From Pseudactinotalea sp. HY158 (lineage in GTDB: Bacteria; Actinomycetota; Actinomycetes; Actinomycetales; Beutenbergiaceae): a DNA stretch of 64,000 bases. Below, in pieces: positions 41,003-51,500 of this stretch (positions within the stretch are counted from its first letter, which is position 1; every line of letters starts with the position of its first letter). The stretch lies in contig NZ_CP045920.1 in NCBI RefSeq assembly GCF_009660225.1, forward strand, positions 248,001 to 312,000, written 5' to 3'. Both the position numbers and the translations under genes were made by a program. Under the pieces are notes generated by a model. It had not been told where the DNA came from. It searched no databases and was given only the letters and a program-made list of their open reading frames with translations.

Positions 41003-43135
41003 ATGAAGACGAGGAACAAGACGTGGCGGGCTCTGGCCGTGACGCTGATGGTCGGTGGCCTGGCGTCGGCCTCGCTCACGCAGGCGATCGCCCAGCCGCC
41101 GTCGCCGACCGATGACGGCTCGGCGCCGGTGATCGATGGGGCGGCGTCGATCAAGCCGCAATGGACCTACGGGGAACAGCCCGCGGTGGGCTCGCGCCAG
41201 CCCGTCACGGCGGAGCCCAAGGTGGACCGGCCCGACACGACCCCGTGCACGGTGCAGTTGTTCACCAACCGCAAGTTCGTTCCGAAAGACGGCGCGCCGC
41301 CGCAGGATTACGACTACACGCCGTCCGCGGAGTGTGCGGGGCCGTGGTCGAAGGTGGTGCTGGAATCCGACTTCCGGGTCGATCCCGAAGCCGCGCTCTA
41401 CGACAAGACCGCCCAACTGTTCCTCGGCGGAGTCACGATCTACTACGGCACGACGATGGGGCCCGGTAGGTACGAGCAGAACTACCCCTACCCCGTCTAT
41501 GAGGGATCGGAGCCGAAGGTGACTCCGCAGTGGCATGAGGAGAACGACCTGACGGAGTACTCCGCACTGTTCACCGAGCCGCAGGACGGCAAGGTCCACC
41601 TCGACAACGATGCCTATATCACCTCGTATTACACCCCGCCCGACAGCATCAAGGATGCCGGACTGTATATGGATGCGAAGCTGGTGTTCTACCCGGTGGC
41701 CGAGGGTGAGGCCGCGCCGGTCGTGGCGGACGAGGTGCTCTCGCTCGACCCCGAGACCGATGAGGGCGAGGTGGTCTGGAATGACGACCAGTCGCTCAGT
41801 TACACGTTCGACAACCTTCCCCGCAATCTCGAGCGCGTGTATCTCGATGTGCAGCGTGAGGGTCAGCGCGGGGACGAGTTCTACAACACCTCCAGGAACA
41901 GTGCTGACGGCGGTATGGGGGTGCGTGAGTTCGAGGTGAAGGTCGACGGCCGGCCGGCGGGTGTTGTTCCGGCGTATCCGTACAAGTACACCTATTCCAA
42001 CGGCGGGGGCTATCAGAACCGCAACTGGGCCCCGGTTCCGGCGGTGTCGGCGTTCAACTTCATCTCCTACCGGGTGGACCTGAGCCCGTTCGCGGGGGTG
42101 CTCTCTGATGGCCAGCCGCACACCGTCTCGGTGAACGGGCACAACCTGCCCAACAGCCCCACCACACGCACGTGCGTCTTCGCCAAGGTCGCGGACCGGT
42201 TCGGGGACCCCGGATGTGATCGCGGCTACGTGTTGACCGGTGGGTCGTTCTGGTATCTGACGGGCAATCTCGTGATGTATCGCGATCATGGGTCGGAGAC
42301 GACCAGTGGCGAGGTCACGGTGAACACGCTTACGCCCGTGCCGAATCTGGTGGTGAACACGACGTCGCCGCGTCGGGCCGTGTCGACACACGACTACGTG
42401 ATCAGCGGCTACGTGAACACCTCCCACGGGAAGGTCGTCACGACGCTGGACCAGAAGATCGAGCTCGATACGAACGTGACCAATTCGACGAGCACGGCCA
42501 TCAATCAGCTGACCGAGTACGTGGCCAGGACGACCGTGACCAATGGCGAGGACACGTCGTCCACGACGGTCAACCTGAAGTACATCGATCAGAGCGGAGT
42601 GCACCGTGCGGACGGGCTGAACACGTTCGGCTGGGCCTACGCCGCCGAGGCGGAACGCAACGGCGACCCGGGCTATTGGGTGCAGATCTCCGATCTGTAC
42701 ACCACGGTTCCGAGCTCCGACCTCGCGCAGCAGCGGTACGTGGCGTTCGACTCCGCGGGCCAGTGCTATGACCGGACCCTCGCGGCGGACATCACCCAGA
42801 GGAAGCCCTCGATCGTGGGCGTATTCGATGACGTGCGGTGTGACGACCCGCTCGATGTCGAGGTGACGACCGCCTTCCGGACCCTGGCGGACAATGCCTA
42901 CCTGTCGGTGTCCGCGGTGAACAACGAGGCGGCACCGGTCGATGTCACGTTGACCACCCCGTACGGATCGAAGACCTTCTCTGCCGTGCAGCCGGGCCGG
43001 ACGGTCTCGACCGTGTTTAACGCCCGCGCGACCTCGGTGGACGCGGGCCAGGTGGGCGTCTCCCTCGCCGGGAGCATCGGCGGCAAGCCGATCACGGCAA
43101 CGAAGAACGTGGCGTACGAGGCGTTCCCCGACTGA
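41003..43135 (+). CDS. Secreted PNGase A-type peptide:N-glycosidase, copy 2
   Basis: 710 residues from ATG 41003, preceded by a copy of the leader of the first gene (AAGGAGGAG as SD). Same signal peptide, PNGase A core and C-terminal beta domain as copy 1. Differences cluster in three patches: about residues 150-225 (GRYEQNYPYPVYEG here), 385-410 (TCVFAKVADRFGDPGCD here) and near 595-615 (AADITQRKPSIVGV here). The altered cysteine positions in the second patch suggest different loop disulfides. Probably differs from copy 1 in glycan or peptide preference (inference). It is followed by a strong hairpin. Confidence 0.85.
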   Translation: MKTRNKTWRALAVTLMVGGLASASLTQAIAQPPSPTDDGSAPVIDGAASIKPQWTYGEQPAVGSRQPVTAEPKVDRPDTTPCTVQLFTNRKFVPKDGAPPQDYDYTPSAECAGPWSKVVLESDFRVDPEAALYDKTAQLFLGGVTIYYGTTMGPGRYEQNYPYPVYEGSEPKVTPQWHEENDLTEYSALFTEPQDGKVHLDNDAYITSYYTPPDSIKDAGLYMDAKLVFYPVAEGEAAPVVADEVLSLDPETDEGEVVWNDDQSLSYTFDNLPRNLERVYLDVQREGQRGDEFYNTSRNSADGGMGVREFEVKVDGRPAGVVPAYPYKYTYSNGGGYQNRNWAPVPAVSAFNFISYRVDLSPFAGVLSDGQPHTVSVNGHNLPNSPTTRTCVFAKVADRFGDPGCDRGYVLTGGSFWYLTGNLVMYRDHGSETTSGEVTVNTLTPVPNLVVNTTSPRRAVSTHDYVISGYVNTSHGKVVTTLDQKIELDTNVTNSTSTAINQLTEYVARTTVTNGEDTSSTTVNLKYIDQSGVHRADGLNTFGWAYAAEAERNGDPGYWVQISDLYTTVPSSDLAQQRYVAFDSAGQCYDRTLAADITQRKPSIVGVFDDVRCDDPLDVEVTTAFRTLADNAYLSVSAVNNEAAPVDVTLTTPYGSKTFSAVQPGRTVSTVFNARATSVDAGQVGVSLAGSIGGKPITATKNVAYEAFPD

Positions 43136-43151
43136 TCGACCGGTACGCCTT

Positions 43152-43187
43152 CCGCGGGCGGGCGCTTCCCATGCCGCCCGCCCGCGG
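43152..43187 (+). terminator. 13-bp GC hairpin after PNGase A copy 2
   Basis: CCGCGGGCGGGCG (43152-43164) pairs with 43175-43187 around a 10-nt loop; GGTAC/GTACC outside extends it with a bulge. No T run follows. Confidence 0.65.
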
Positions 43188-43463
43188 GTACCGCACGGAG
43201 GTCTAGCGCAGCCCACCGGCGATGGATCCTCCGAGCAACGGGCAGCGCTCGGAGGCATCGAGGAGGGGATTCGCACCGGTGGTGGACTCGGCTCGATGCT
43301 CGAGCCGTCGGTCGTTGTTCGATTGAAGTCTCGAGATGATTCGTCTCGATCATGTGGGCGGGGCCGATCCCATGGGATCGCGGCCGGTTGGGGCGGCACT
43401 CAGGTGCTCGTCCTGCCGCGCTGCGCATCCCACGCAGCCACGACGTGACTCGAAAGGTCAGGA
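43188..43463. other. Intergenic stretch before cutC unit
   Basis: No gene is supported. A second hairpin, 9 bp with a 10-nt loop (43228-43236 with 43247-43255), follows the terminator. Near 43329-43350 CTCGAGATGATTCGTCTCG forms an imperfect palindrome that may be a regulator site for the downstream unit. Confidence 0.4.
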
Positions 43464-43682
43464 ATGCACAAGAACAGGGGCGCGCAAGATCACTTTGCGC
43501 CGTGGCTCTTCACCAAGGTCGGCACGGAGGTGCAGCCGTGCAGGACGGCATGCGCGCCGGTCGGAACGGGCCGGCGCCGCAACGGCCGCGCGCGGTATTC
43601 ATCGGGCGAGGAGGAGGCTGCCTCGAACGAAAGACGACGCCTCCACGCCGAGCAGGACCCGACCGGGTGGATCGTCGGATGA
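43464..43682 (+). CDS. Possible small ORF coupled to cutC
   Basis: 72 codons from ATG 43464, with AAAGG six bases upstream, ending in an ATGA overlap with the cutC start. The product is Arg-rich and has no recognisable domain, signal peptide or membrane segment. The good SD and the overlap argue for translation; the composition (typical of GC-rich noncoding frames) argues against. It may be a leader that couples translation rather than a functional protein. Confidence 0.35.
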   Translation: MHKNRGAQDHFAPWLFTKVGTEVQPCRTACAPVGTGRRRNGRARYSSGEEEAASNERRRLHAEQDPTGWIVG

Positions 43683-44407
43683 GCGCGGTCGAACTCGCGG
43701 TTCAGGATGTCCATGGCATCGAGACGGCCGGCGCCCTGCGGCCGGACCGGATCGAACTGTGCTCGACCCTCGGCTTCGGAGGCGTCTCACCGTCCTTCGG
43801 CCTGATCGAGGAGGCCACGGCCGGCTCGGTTCCGGTACATGTGCTGATCCGGCCGCGCGCAGGCGACTTCACCTATGGCAGCTCGGAGCGGCGTGTGATC
43901 GTGCGCGATGCGCGCCGCGCGATCGAGGCGGGCGCCGCGGGCATCGTCACCGGCGGGATCGTCAATGGATCACCTGACCTGCGCCTCCTCGATGAGGTGC
44001 GGCAGGTCATCGGGCGGGCCGAGCTCACCTTCCACCGAGCATTCGACTCGATCCGCGAGCCGCTGCGCGTGCTGGAAGACCTCCGCTCGCACGGCGTGAC
44101 GCGCATCCTCACCAGCGGCGGTGCCGACCGTGCCGAGCACGCCCTGGACCGGCTCGCCCTCCTCGTCGAGAACTCTCGGGGCGGGATCCAGGTGATGGCG
44201 GGAGGGGGAGTGACGGCGGCGAACGCCCACAAGGTGCTCGCCACGGGCGTCGACGCCATCCACGGATCGGTCACGACGATTGTGACCGGGGCGTCGACCG
44301 TGACGCTCGGCTCGTCCGCAGGCGCCGGTGTGGCGCGCTGGGAGACGACTGATTGTGAGCAGGCTCGTCGTCTGATCGACATCGCGCGTCGGGGAGGGCG
44401 ACCGTGA
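43679..44407 (+). CDS. cutC: CutC family TIM-barrel protein
   Basis: 242 residues from ATG 43679; longer frames upstream have no SD. Family landmarks are DRIELCSTLGFGGVSPSFGL, VHVLIRPRAGDFTY, ELTFHRAFDSIREPL, and VTRILTSGG with QVMAGGGVTAAN. CutC was named for copper tolerance in E. coli, but that role is doubtful and the enzymatic activity is unknown. It overlaps the ROK kinase by GTGA and sits in a glycan locus, which hints at a sugar-related reaction. Slightly divergent N-terminus (LAVQDVHG where many have EVCVDS). Confidence 0.88.
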   Translation: MSAVELAVQDVHGIETAGALRPDRIELCSTLGFGGVSPSFGLIEEATAGSVPVHVLIRPRAGDFTYGSSERRVIVRDARRAIEAGAAGIVTGGIVNGSPDLRLLDEVRQVIGRAELTFHRAFDSIREPLRVLEDLRSHGVTRILTSGGADRAEHALDRLALLVENSRGGIQVMAGGGVTAANAHKVLATGVDAIHGSVTTIVTGASTVTLGSSAGAGVARWETTDCEQARRLIDIARRGGRP

Positions 44408-45345
44408 ACCATCTCGGGGTCGACTATGGCGGGACGTTCACCAAACTCCTGCTCGTGGACGTGGAGCGCCACGATCGGGTGGCCGTGCGCACAGAAACGG
44501 TACAGACGCCTTCCGGTGGCCGCGCACTGGAGGAACTCGCCGTGTTGGTAGATCGATTCGTCGGGGCCGATGGCATCGGTTCGCTGGGCGTGACGATTGC
44601 CGGACTGCTGAACGCCGATGGGCGAACCGTGGACGTCTGCTCGAACATGCCCTGGCTGCTCGGGACGGATCCCGCGGCGGTTCTCTCCGAGGCACTGGGG
44701 GCGCCCGGGCTCGCATTGAACGATGGTGAGGCCGCCGCCACGGCGGAAGCCGTTCTCGGGGCGGGCCGGCAATGGGACGACGTCTTCATGGTCGCACTGG
44801 GCACCGGCATCGCCGGCGCGCACGTCGTCGATGGCAAGGTGCGTCGGGGTGCGCACGGTGCCGCTGGGGAGGTGGGCCACGTTGCAACAGGAGACGGCCG
44901 CTTGTGCAGCTGTGGGCAGCGCGGCTGCCTCGAGGTGAGTATCGGCGGTCGCGCCCTGGCGACCCGCTGGGCCCAGGAGCGCCAGATCCCGACGATCGCG
45001 ACGGCGAAAGACGTCATCGCCGCTGCCGCCGCAGGCGACATCGTGGCGCGCAGGCTTCTCGACGAGGCGACAACCGCACTGGCACGGGGCCTCCTCGGCA
45101 TCGTGACCTTGATCGACCCGGCAGCGATCATCGTGGGCGGTGGTCTATCGAACGCACGTGAATGGATCCTCGATCCCGCCATCGCGAAATCTCGCCGGTG
45201 GGCAACGTTTCATCAGCTTCCGCCGATCGTCGCGGCAGATCTCGGCGTGCTCGCGGGTGCCTGGGGCGCAGCGCTAGCGTCCGAACGAGTGTGTGCGCAG
45301 GCAGGCAGCCGGATCCCCGTTCCGGATCCGGTAGAGCAAGCGTGA
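44404..45345 (+). CDS. ROK family sugar kinase
   Basis: 313 residues from GTG 44404, in a GTGA overlap with cutC. Features: VDYGGTFTKLLLVD as the phosphate-binding loop, ALNDGEAAATAEAVLG with the catalytic Asp region, EVGHV (the ROK E-x-G-H motif, sugar binding) and the zinc motif CSCGQRGCLE. There is no HTH, so it is an enzyme rather than a repressor. Candidates are GlcNAc, ManNAc, glucose or mannose kinase; the hexosaminidase and PNGase context favours N-acetylhexosamine (inference). Cytosolic, it would trap sugar brought in by the ABC importer. Confidence 0.9.
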   Translation: MNHLGVDYGGTFTKLLLVDVERHDRVAVRTETVQTPSGGRALEELAVLVDRFVGADGIGSLGVTIAGLLNADGRTVDVCSNMPWLLGTDPAAVLSEALGAPGLALNDGEAAATAEAVLGAGRQWDDVFMVALGTGIAGAHVVDGKVRRGAHGAAGEVGHVATGDGRLCSCGQRGCLEVSIGGRALATRWAQERQIPTIATAKDVIAAAAAGDIVARRLLDEATTALARGLLGIVTLIDPAAIIVGGGLSNAREWILDPAIAKSRRWATFHQLPPIVAADLGVLAGAWGAALASERVCAQAGSRIPVPDPVEQA

Positions 45346-45560
45346 CGGTAGTCACGAGCTGGCCTGTCGACGCTCGCGCAGACATCGGACCAGTGATGGT
45401 GATCCTGCGATGACTGTGCGCCCCTCGGAGCAGCGCTCGGGGGGAGTTGCCCATGAATGTGCGGAAATGATCAGGTCCGAGTCAGGCCTTGCGTGCCGGA
45501 TCAGCGTGAGCCATCCTATGTATCGACATTGAATTGAGTCCGACGGCGAAGGAGCCGTGC

Positions 45561-48500
45561 ATGTCCATCACCGCGAGATCCGGTTCCACGCCGAGCACGC
45601 ATGGAGCGCTCACGCCGCCTCGGCGCACTCATCGGATGCGCGCGGCCTGGAGACACCTCGCGGCGGCCGCGGCGGTGCTCGGTGCGCTGGCGCTCGCGTT
45701 CGCCGGGATCATCGCGACCCCGCAGCCCGCCGAGGCGGCGGCCGGGCGCGACGTGGCACGTGAGGGTACGGCGACGGCGGCCTCGACGGATCTGCACACG
45801 GGCGAGGCCGCGGGCTATGCGCCGGGGAACGCGATCGATGGCGATCCGACGACCCGGTGGGGCTCGCGATACACGCGCACGAACCCAGACGACACCTACG
45901 ATCCGACGAACGACTGGTTGCAGGTCGCACTGCCTGCGCCGGTCGTGATCGATCACGTGGTGCTCGTGTGGGAGGGGGCCGCCTCGAGCGACTACTTCGT
46001 GCAGGGCTCCAACGACGGCGAGACCTGGACCGAGCTCGCGCGGGTCACGGGCGAGGGGGCCCGCACCGACTCGGTCGCGATCGAGTCCGAGGACGCGTTC
46101 CGGTACGTGCGGATGCAGACGAACAACAACGCCTCGAAGTGGGGCCTGTCGATCTTCACCTTCGAGATCTGGGATTCCGTCGACGCTACGCCACCATCGG
46201 AGTACGGCCGTGATGTGGCGCGGGATGGCACGGCGACGGCGGCCTCGACGTATCTGCACATGGGCGAGGCCGCGGGCTATGCGCCGGGGAACGCGATCGA
46301 TGGCGATCCGACGACCCGGTGGGGCTCGCGATACACGCGCACGAACCCAGACGACACCTACGATCCGACGAACGACTGGTTGCAGGTCGCAGTGCCTGTG
46401 CCGGTCGTGATCGATCACGTGGTGCTCGTGTGGGAGGGGGCCGCCTCGAGCGACTACTTCGTGCAGGGCTCCAACGACGGCGAGACCTGGACCGAGCTCG
46501 CGCGGGTCACGGGCGAGGGGGCCCGCACCGACTCGGTCGCGATCGAGTCCGAGGACGCGTTCCGGTACGTGCGGATGCAGACGAATAACAACGCCTCGAA
46601 GTGGGGCCTGTCGATCTTCGCCTTCGAGATCTGGGACGGCCCCACGCCCCCGCCGCCGCCCGCCGGTCAGGTCGTGCCCGCGCCGGTCGCGCAGGAGGAT
46701 CTCGACGCCGACGCGTTCCAGCTGACCGCTGCCAGCAGAATCGTCACCGGCGACACGGACTTGGCCGCGGTCGCGAAACAACTCGCCGAGCGGCTCCGCC
46801 CGGTCACGGGCTTCGAGTTGCCGATCGTGGACGACGCCCCCGCGCCCGCCGATCTCGTGCTCGCCCTCGGGACGCCGGACACGGGCGCAGAGCCCGGCTA
46901 TCAAGCCGATCAGGCATATGAACTCACGGCCTCGGCGGGCGGCGCGATGATCCTCGGCGCAACCCCGAACGGTGTCTTCAACGGCACGCGCACGATCCTG
47001 CAGCTCCTGCCCGCCTGGGCCTACGGCACCGAGACCGTGCTGACCGACTGGGTGGTCGATGCGACGCACATCGCAGACTTCCCGCGGATCGCTCAGCGCG
47101 GATTCATGCTCGACTCTGCCCGCACGTTCGTCGAGGTCGACGACGTCAAGACCGTGATCGACAGGCTCGCCGACCTCAAGGGCAACCGGCTGCACATGCA
47201 TCTCGCCGACGACGAGGGCTGGCGGCTCGAGATCAAGTCGTGGCCGAACCTCACCGAGTATGGCGCGTCCTGGTCGATCACCGGGGCCGAGCAATCGGGC
47301 TTCTACACGCAGGAGGAATTTGCCGAAATCGTAGCCTATGCGAACTCGAAGTTCATCGAGGTCATCCCCGAATTCGATATGCCTGGACACTCCGACGCCG
47401 CCACCGCCTCCTACCCGGAATTCGTTTGTGACGACCAGGTGGACGAATGGAAGCGGCGGCAGAAGGGCACGCCGATCCGCGACAACTCCCGCTCGGCGAC
47501 CTTCATTCCACTGTGCGCCGACAAGGAGATCGTGTACGAGTTCGTCGACGACGTCGTGCGCGAGGTGTCGGCGATCTCGCCGAGCGACTTCATCCACCTC
47601 GGCGCCGACGAGGTTGATTCCTCTCTCATGAGCCACGACAAGTATGTGTCGTTCATCCGTCGGGCCGAGGAGATCGTCGCCTCACACGGTAAGCGCCTGA
47701 TCGGCTGGACGCCGAGCCCGATCGCCATGCAGCGCGACGACAGCGTGCACCAGTACTGGGCCGACCGGAAGAACCAGATCCCCGCGGCCGCGAACGACAC
47801 CGAGGGCCTCTGGTACAAGCGCGGCTCCGACGTCGTCATCTCCCCGACCGACTTCGCCTACCTCGACTACGGGTTCCGTTCCGGTCTCAAGTGGGGGTGG
47901 AAGGGCACGGGCTTCACGACCGAGCACTCCTACCGGCTCGACCTGGACAACGTGATCGACGAGACCACGCACGACAGTCAGAATTCCCTCGGCCTCACGG
48001 TCGACCAGATCACGGCCGTCGAGGGGGCGCTCTGGTCGGAGACCCTCGCCGACGGCCTGCCCGCCATCGACTACATGCTGTGGACGCGTCTCGCGGGCCT
48101 CATCGAAAAGGCGTGGACACCGCGCGCGCAGACCCTCTCGTGGCCCAGCTATGCCGAGCGACTCGGCACGATGGGGCCGCGCTGGCTTGCCGCCGGTGTC
48201 AATTTCTATGCCGACCCGGCCGTGCCGTGGACGACCACGATCGCCGGCCTGCCCGGCACACAGGCCGAGGGCGCGGGATTCGACGGCGCCGTCGCGCGGA
48301 TCGCTAGCCCGGTGCGGGGCACCGGGTCGTACGCGGCGACGATCGACTGGGGCGATGGTGCGAGCTCCACGGGCACGATCGCGGGTGAGAGCTCCGCCGT
48401 CAACACGGCCGGATCGCTCTTCACGGTCTCCGGCACGCACAGCTACGAGGCCGCCGGGGCCTACGACGGCACCGTGACCGTGACGGCGACCGGAGGCGAG

Positions 48501-51500
48501 GAATTCACCACCGGCTTCACGATCGATGCATCGGTGGACAGCGGCCCGGCCGCGCAGGTGAGTCTCGTTGCGGCCACGAACGGCGTCGGCGCCACGTGCA
48601 CGCAGGCGGAGCCCTGCTCGCTCGACGAGGTCAAGGGCCAGGCCCGCGTGCACGCACAGGGCGGGGACGAGGTCGAGGTGGTCCTCGAGCCCGGCCGCTA
48701 CGACCTCTCCGACACCCTCGAGTTCACGGAGGCCGACTCCGGCACTCCGACGGCCCCGGTCGTCTGGCGGGCCGAGACGCCGGGAACGGTCGTCCTCTCG
48801 GGCGGAACGAGCGTCACCGGCTGGCGACTGCACGACGCCGACCTCGGGATCTGGAGCGCCGACGTGCCCGCCGGCAGCGCGACCCGGCAGCTCTACGTCG
48901 ACGGCGAGCTCGCGCCGGTCGCGCAGGCCTCGGCCGCGGAACTCGGGTTCACGGGCTGGAGCGGTGGTCCGGCCGGGTACACCGTTTCCGATGTCGGATC
49001 GCAGGAGTACCTCCAGGGCATCGACCCCTCCCAGTCGCCGAAGGTCGAGTTCGTCTACGACGGTAAGACCGGGCCCTGGACCCAGTCTCGTTGTCTCGTC
49101 ACCGACATCGGCGGGGGTGGCTCCTCGACGACGGTGACGATGCTCCCCACGTGCTGGGACGGCATGACCAAGCGGCCGCCGCGCGCGGCCATCGAGAGCG
49201 GCGGGCTGCCGAACATGTCGCAGTCGACGATCCCCAGCAGGGTCGAGAACGACCCGGCCCTGCTCTCGTCCGGGGAGTGGTACCTGGACGAGGACGCGCA
49301 CACGCTGTTCTACGTACCGCGTGACGGCGAGGAGATCGCCGACCTCGACATCGTCCTGCCGCGGCTCGAACGGCTCATGACGGTGGCGGGCACGCTGACC
49401 GAGCCGGTGCACGACCTCCGCTTCGAGGGCCTCCAGTTCTCGTTCGCGACCTGGCTCAGTCCCTCGGTCACGGGCTTCGCCGAGGTGCAGTCGAACCTGC
49501 ACATCACCGGCGCCCCGAACCAGGGCAAGTGCGATGTGACCGACCCGCCGGGCACCTGCCCCTACGGCGCGCTCAGCCAGCCACTTGCGAACGTCGACGT
49601 CACCGCGAGCGAGAACATCTCCTTCGTCGACGGTTCGTTCCGCAACCTCGGCGGCGCGGCCCTGAGCGTGCGCTACGGCGCCAAGGACACCCTCATTGAG
49701 GGCAACGAGTTCACAGACATCTCCGCCACCGCCCTCTACCTCGGCTGCACGTTCGACCCGCAGCCCTGGGACGCCTCCACCCATACCGGGATCAAGGAGC
49801 ACTGCACACCCGATGCCGACGCCGTCGCGGGCGACGTGATCGACCGGGACAACGAGGTGGTCGAGGGCACGATCGTGCGCAACAACGTGATCCACTCGGT
49901 CGGCCTGGACTACAAGGCCGCCCCGGGCGTCACGATCCTCTTCGGGCGCGACCTCCGGCTCGTGCACAACGAGATCTACGACACGCCCTATACCGCGATC
50001 ACGGGGGGCATCGTGCAGGGACACGCGACGGATGCGGACAACCCCGAGAACAACCAGAACGTCAACGCCCGGAATGAGATCAGCAACAACCTGCTCTACA
50101 ACTACATGCAGTACCTGCACGACGGTGGCGCGATCTACCTCGAGAGTCACCAGGCCGAGTACATCTACGACGACGGCGGCGAGTTGGACGTCGAGGCCAC
50201 CTTCGCGAACGGTCTGGTCGCCCGGGGTAACGTGGCGTTCAATGACGGCCCGGACACGAACTACACCTATTACGACGATGCCGGTTCGCAGTTCATCACG
50301 TGGGACGGAAATGCCGCTTTCGCGACGACCGGCGCGTTCCAGGGCGGTTGTTCGCCCGCCGGCCACCTGCGCACCGTCAACAGCTACGCGTCGGGCGTCA
50401 TCGGGCAGTACCGCTGCAGCCCGCCCGCGCTCGACGTTACGACTGACAACAACACGGCGATCCCGAAGTTCCCGACCCTCGCCGACGTACCGGAGGCCAT
50501 AGTCTCCGACGCGGGCCTCGAGCCTGGGTACGCGGACCTGTCTGCCATCGGCACGCCGACCCTGCGCTACACCTCCAGCCGTGCCGCGGATGGCACCGTG
50601 CTGCTCGCGATCTCAGGCCTTCGCGACGACACGCCCGTATACGCGGGGACGACGCAGCTCGACGTTCGCCGGTTGGGTACGACCTTCGCGGAGCTCGTCG
50701 TGCCCGCGGACCTGGCGGACCGCACGATCGCGGTCGGCGAGCCCGATCCGTGGCTTCGGGTGAATGAGACCGACGAGTCGATGACCTGGGACTCCTCCTG
50801 GACGTACCAGGGCACCAGGCCCTTCGGCGACTACCAGCGCGACATCGTGTTCGCGAAGAACAACGGCGCCACCGCCGAGATTGCGTTCTCAGGCACGCGG
50901 TTCCGGCTGTACGGGGAGACGAACAGCGACCAGGGCGAGATCGAGGTGAGCATCGACGGCGGCGAGCCGATCACGGTGGACACCCATGCGACCTCGCGCA
51001 GCGTAGACATCCCGGTCTACGAATCGGGGGAACTCGCTTCCGGCGAGCACACTGTGACGATCGTCAAGCGTTCCGGTACCTACAGCGTGCTCGACGGCTA
51101 TGCCTATGTGGCTGCTCCGCCCACTGGGAGCGTGACATGGTCGGCGACCGATGCCCTGACTGGCGAGCTGCTCGCAGGCACGCAATGGCAGCTCGACGGT
51201 CCGGGCGGTTCGTCGGTGAGCGTGACGGACGACGGTGTGGCACCGGGACGTTTCTCGGTCGGCTCTCTTGATCCGGGGGAGTACACACTCACCCAGACCG
51301 GCCCGGCCGAGGGGTACAACGCGGACGCGCCTTCGCAGACGTTCACGATCGACGCCGAGCACACCGAGATCGCGCTCGGTGAACTCGGCAGTACCCCGAC
51401 CGATGAGCCCACGGAGGGTCCGACCGATGAGCCCACGGAGGGGCCGACCGATGAGCCCACGGAGGAGCCGACCGATGAGCCCACGGAGGGGCCGACCGAT

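Noticed and set aside
40988-43399. 803-codon minus-strand frame opposite PNGase A copy 2
   Set aside because: It mirrors an antisense frame opposite copy 1; the Arg/His/Val-rich product is the shadow of the real gene.
43679-44407. Copper-resistance locus on the basis of cutC
   Set aside because: No copper pump, CsoR or metallochaperone lies nearby; all neighbours are sugar-related.
47682-50366. 894-codon minus-strand frame opposite the GH20 gene
   Set aside because: Antisense shadow without start signal or domain; the plus frame has continuous conserved domains.
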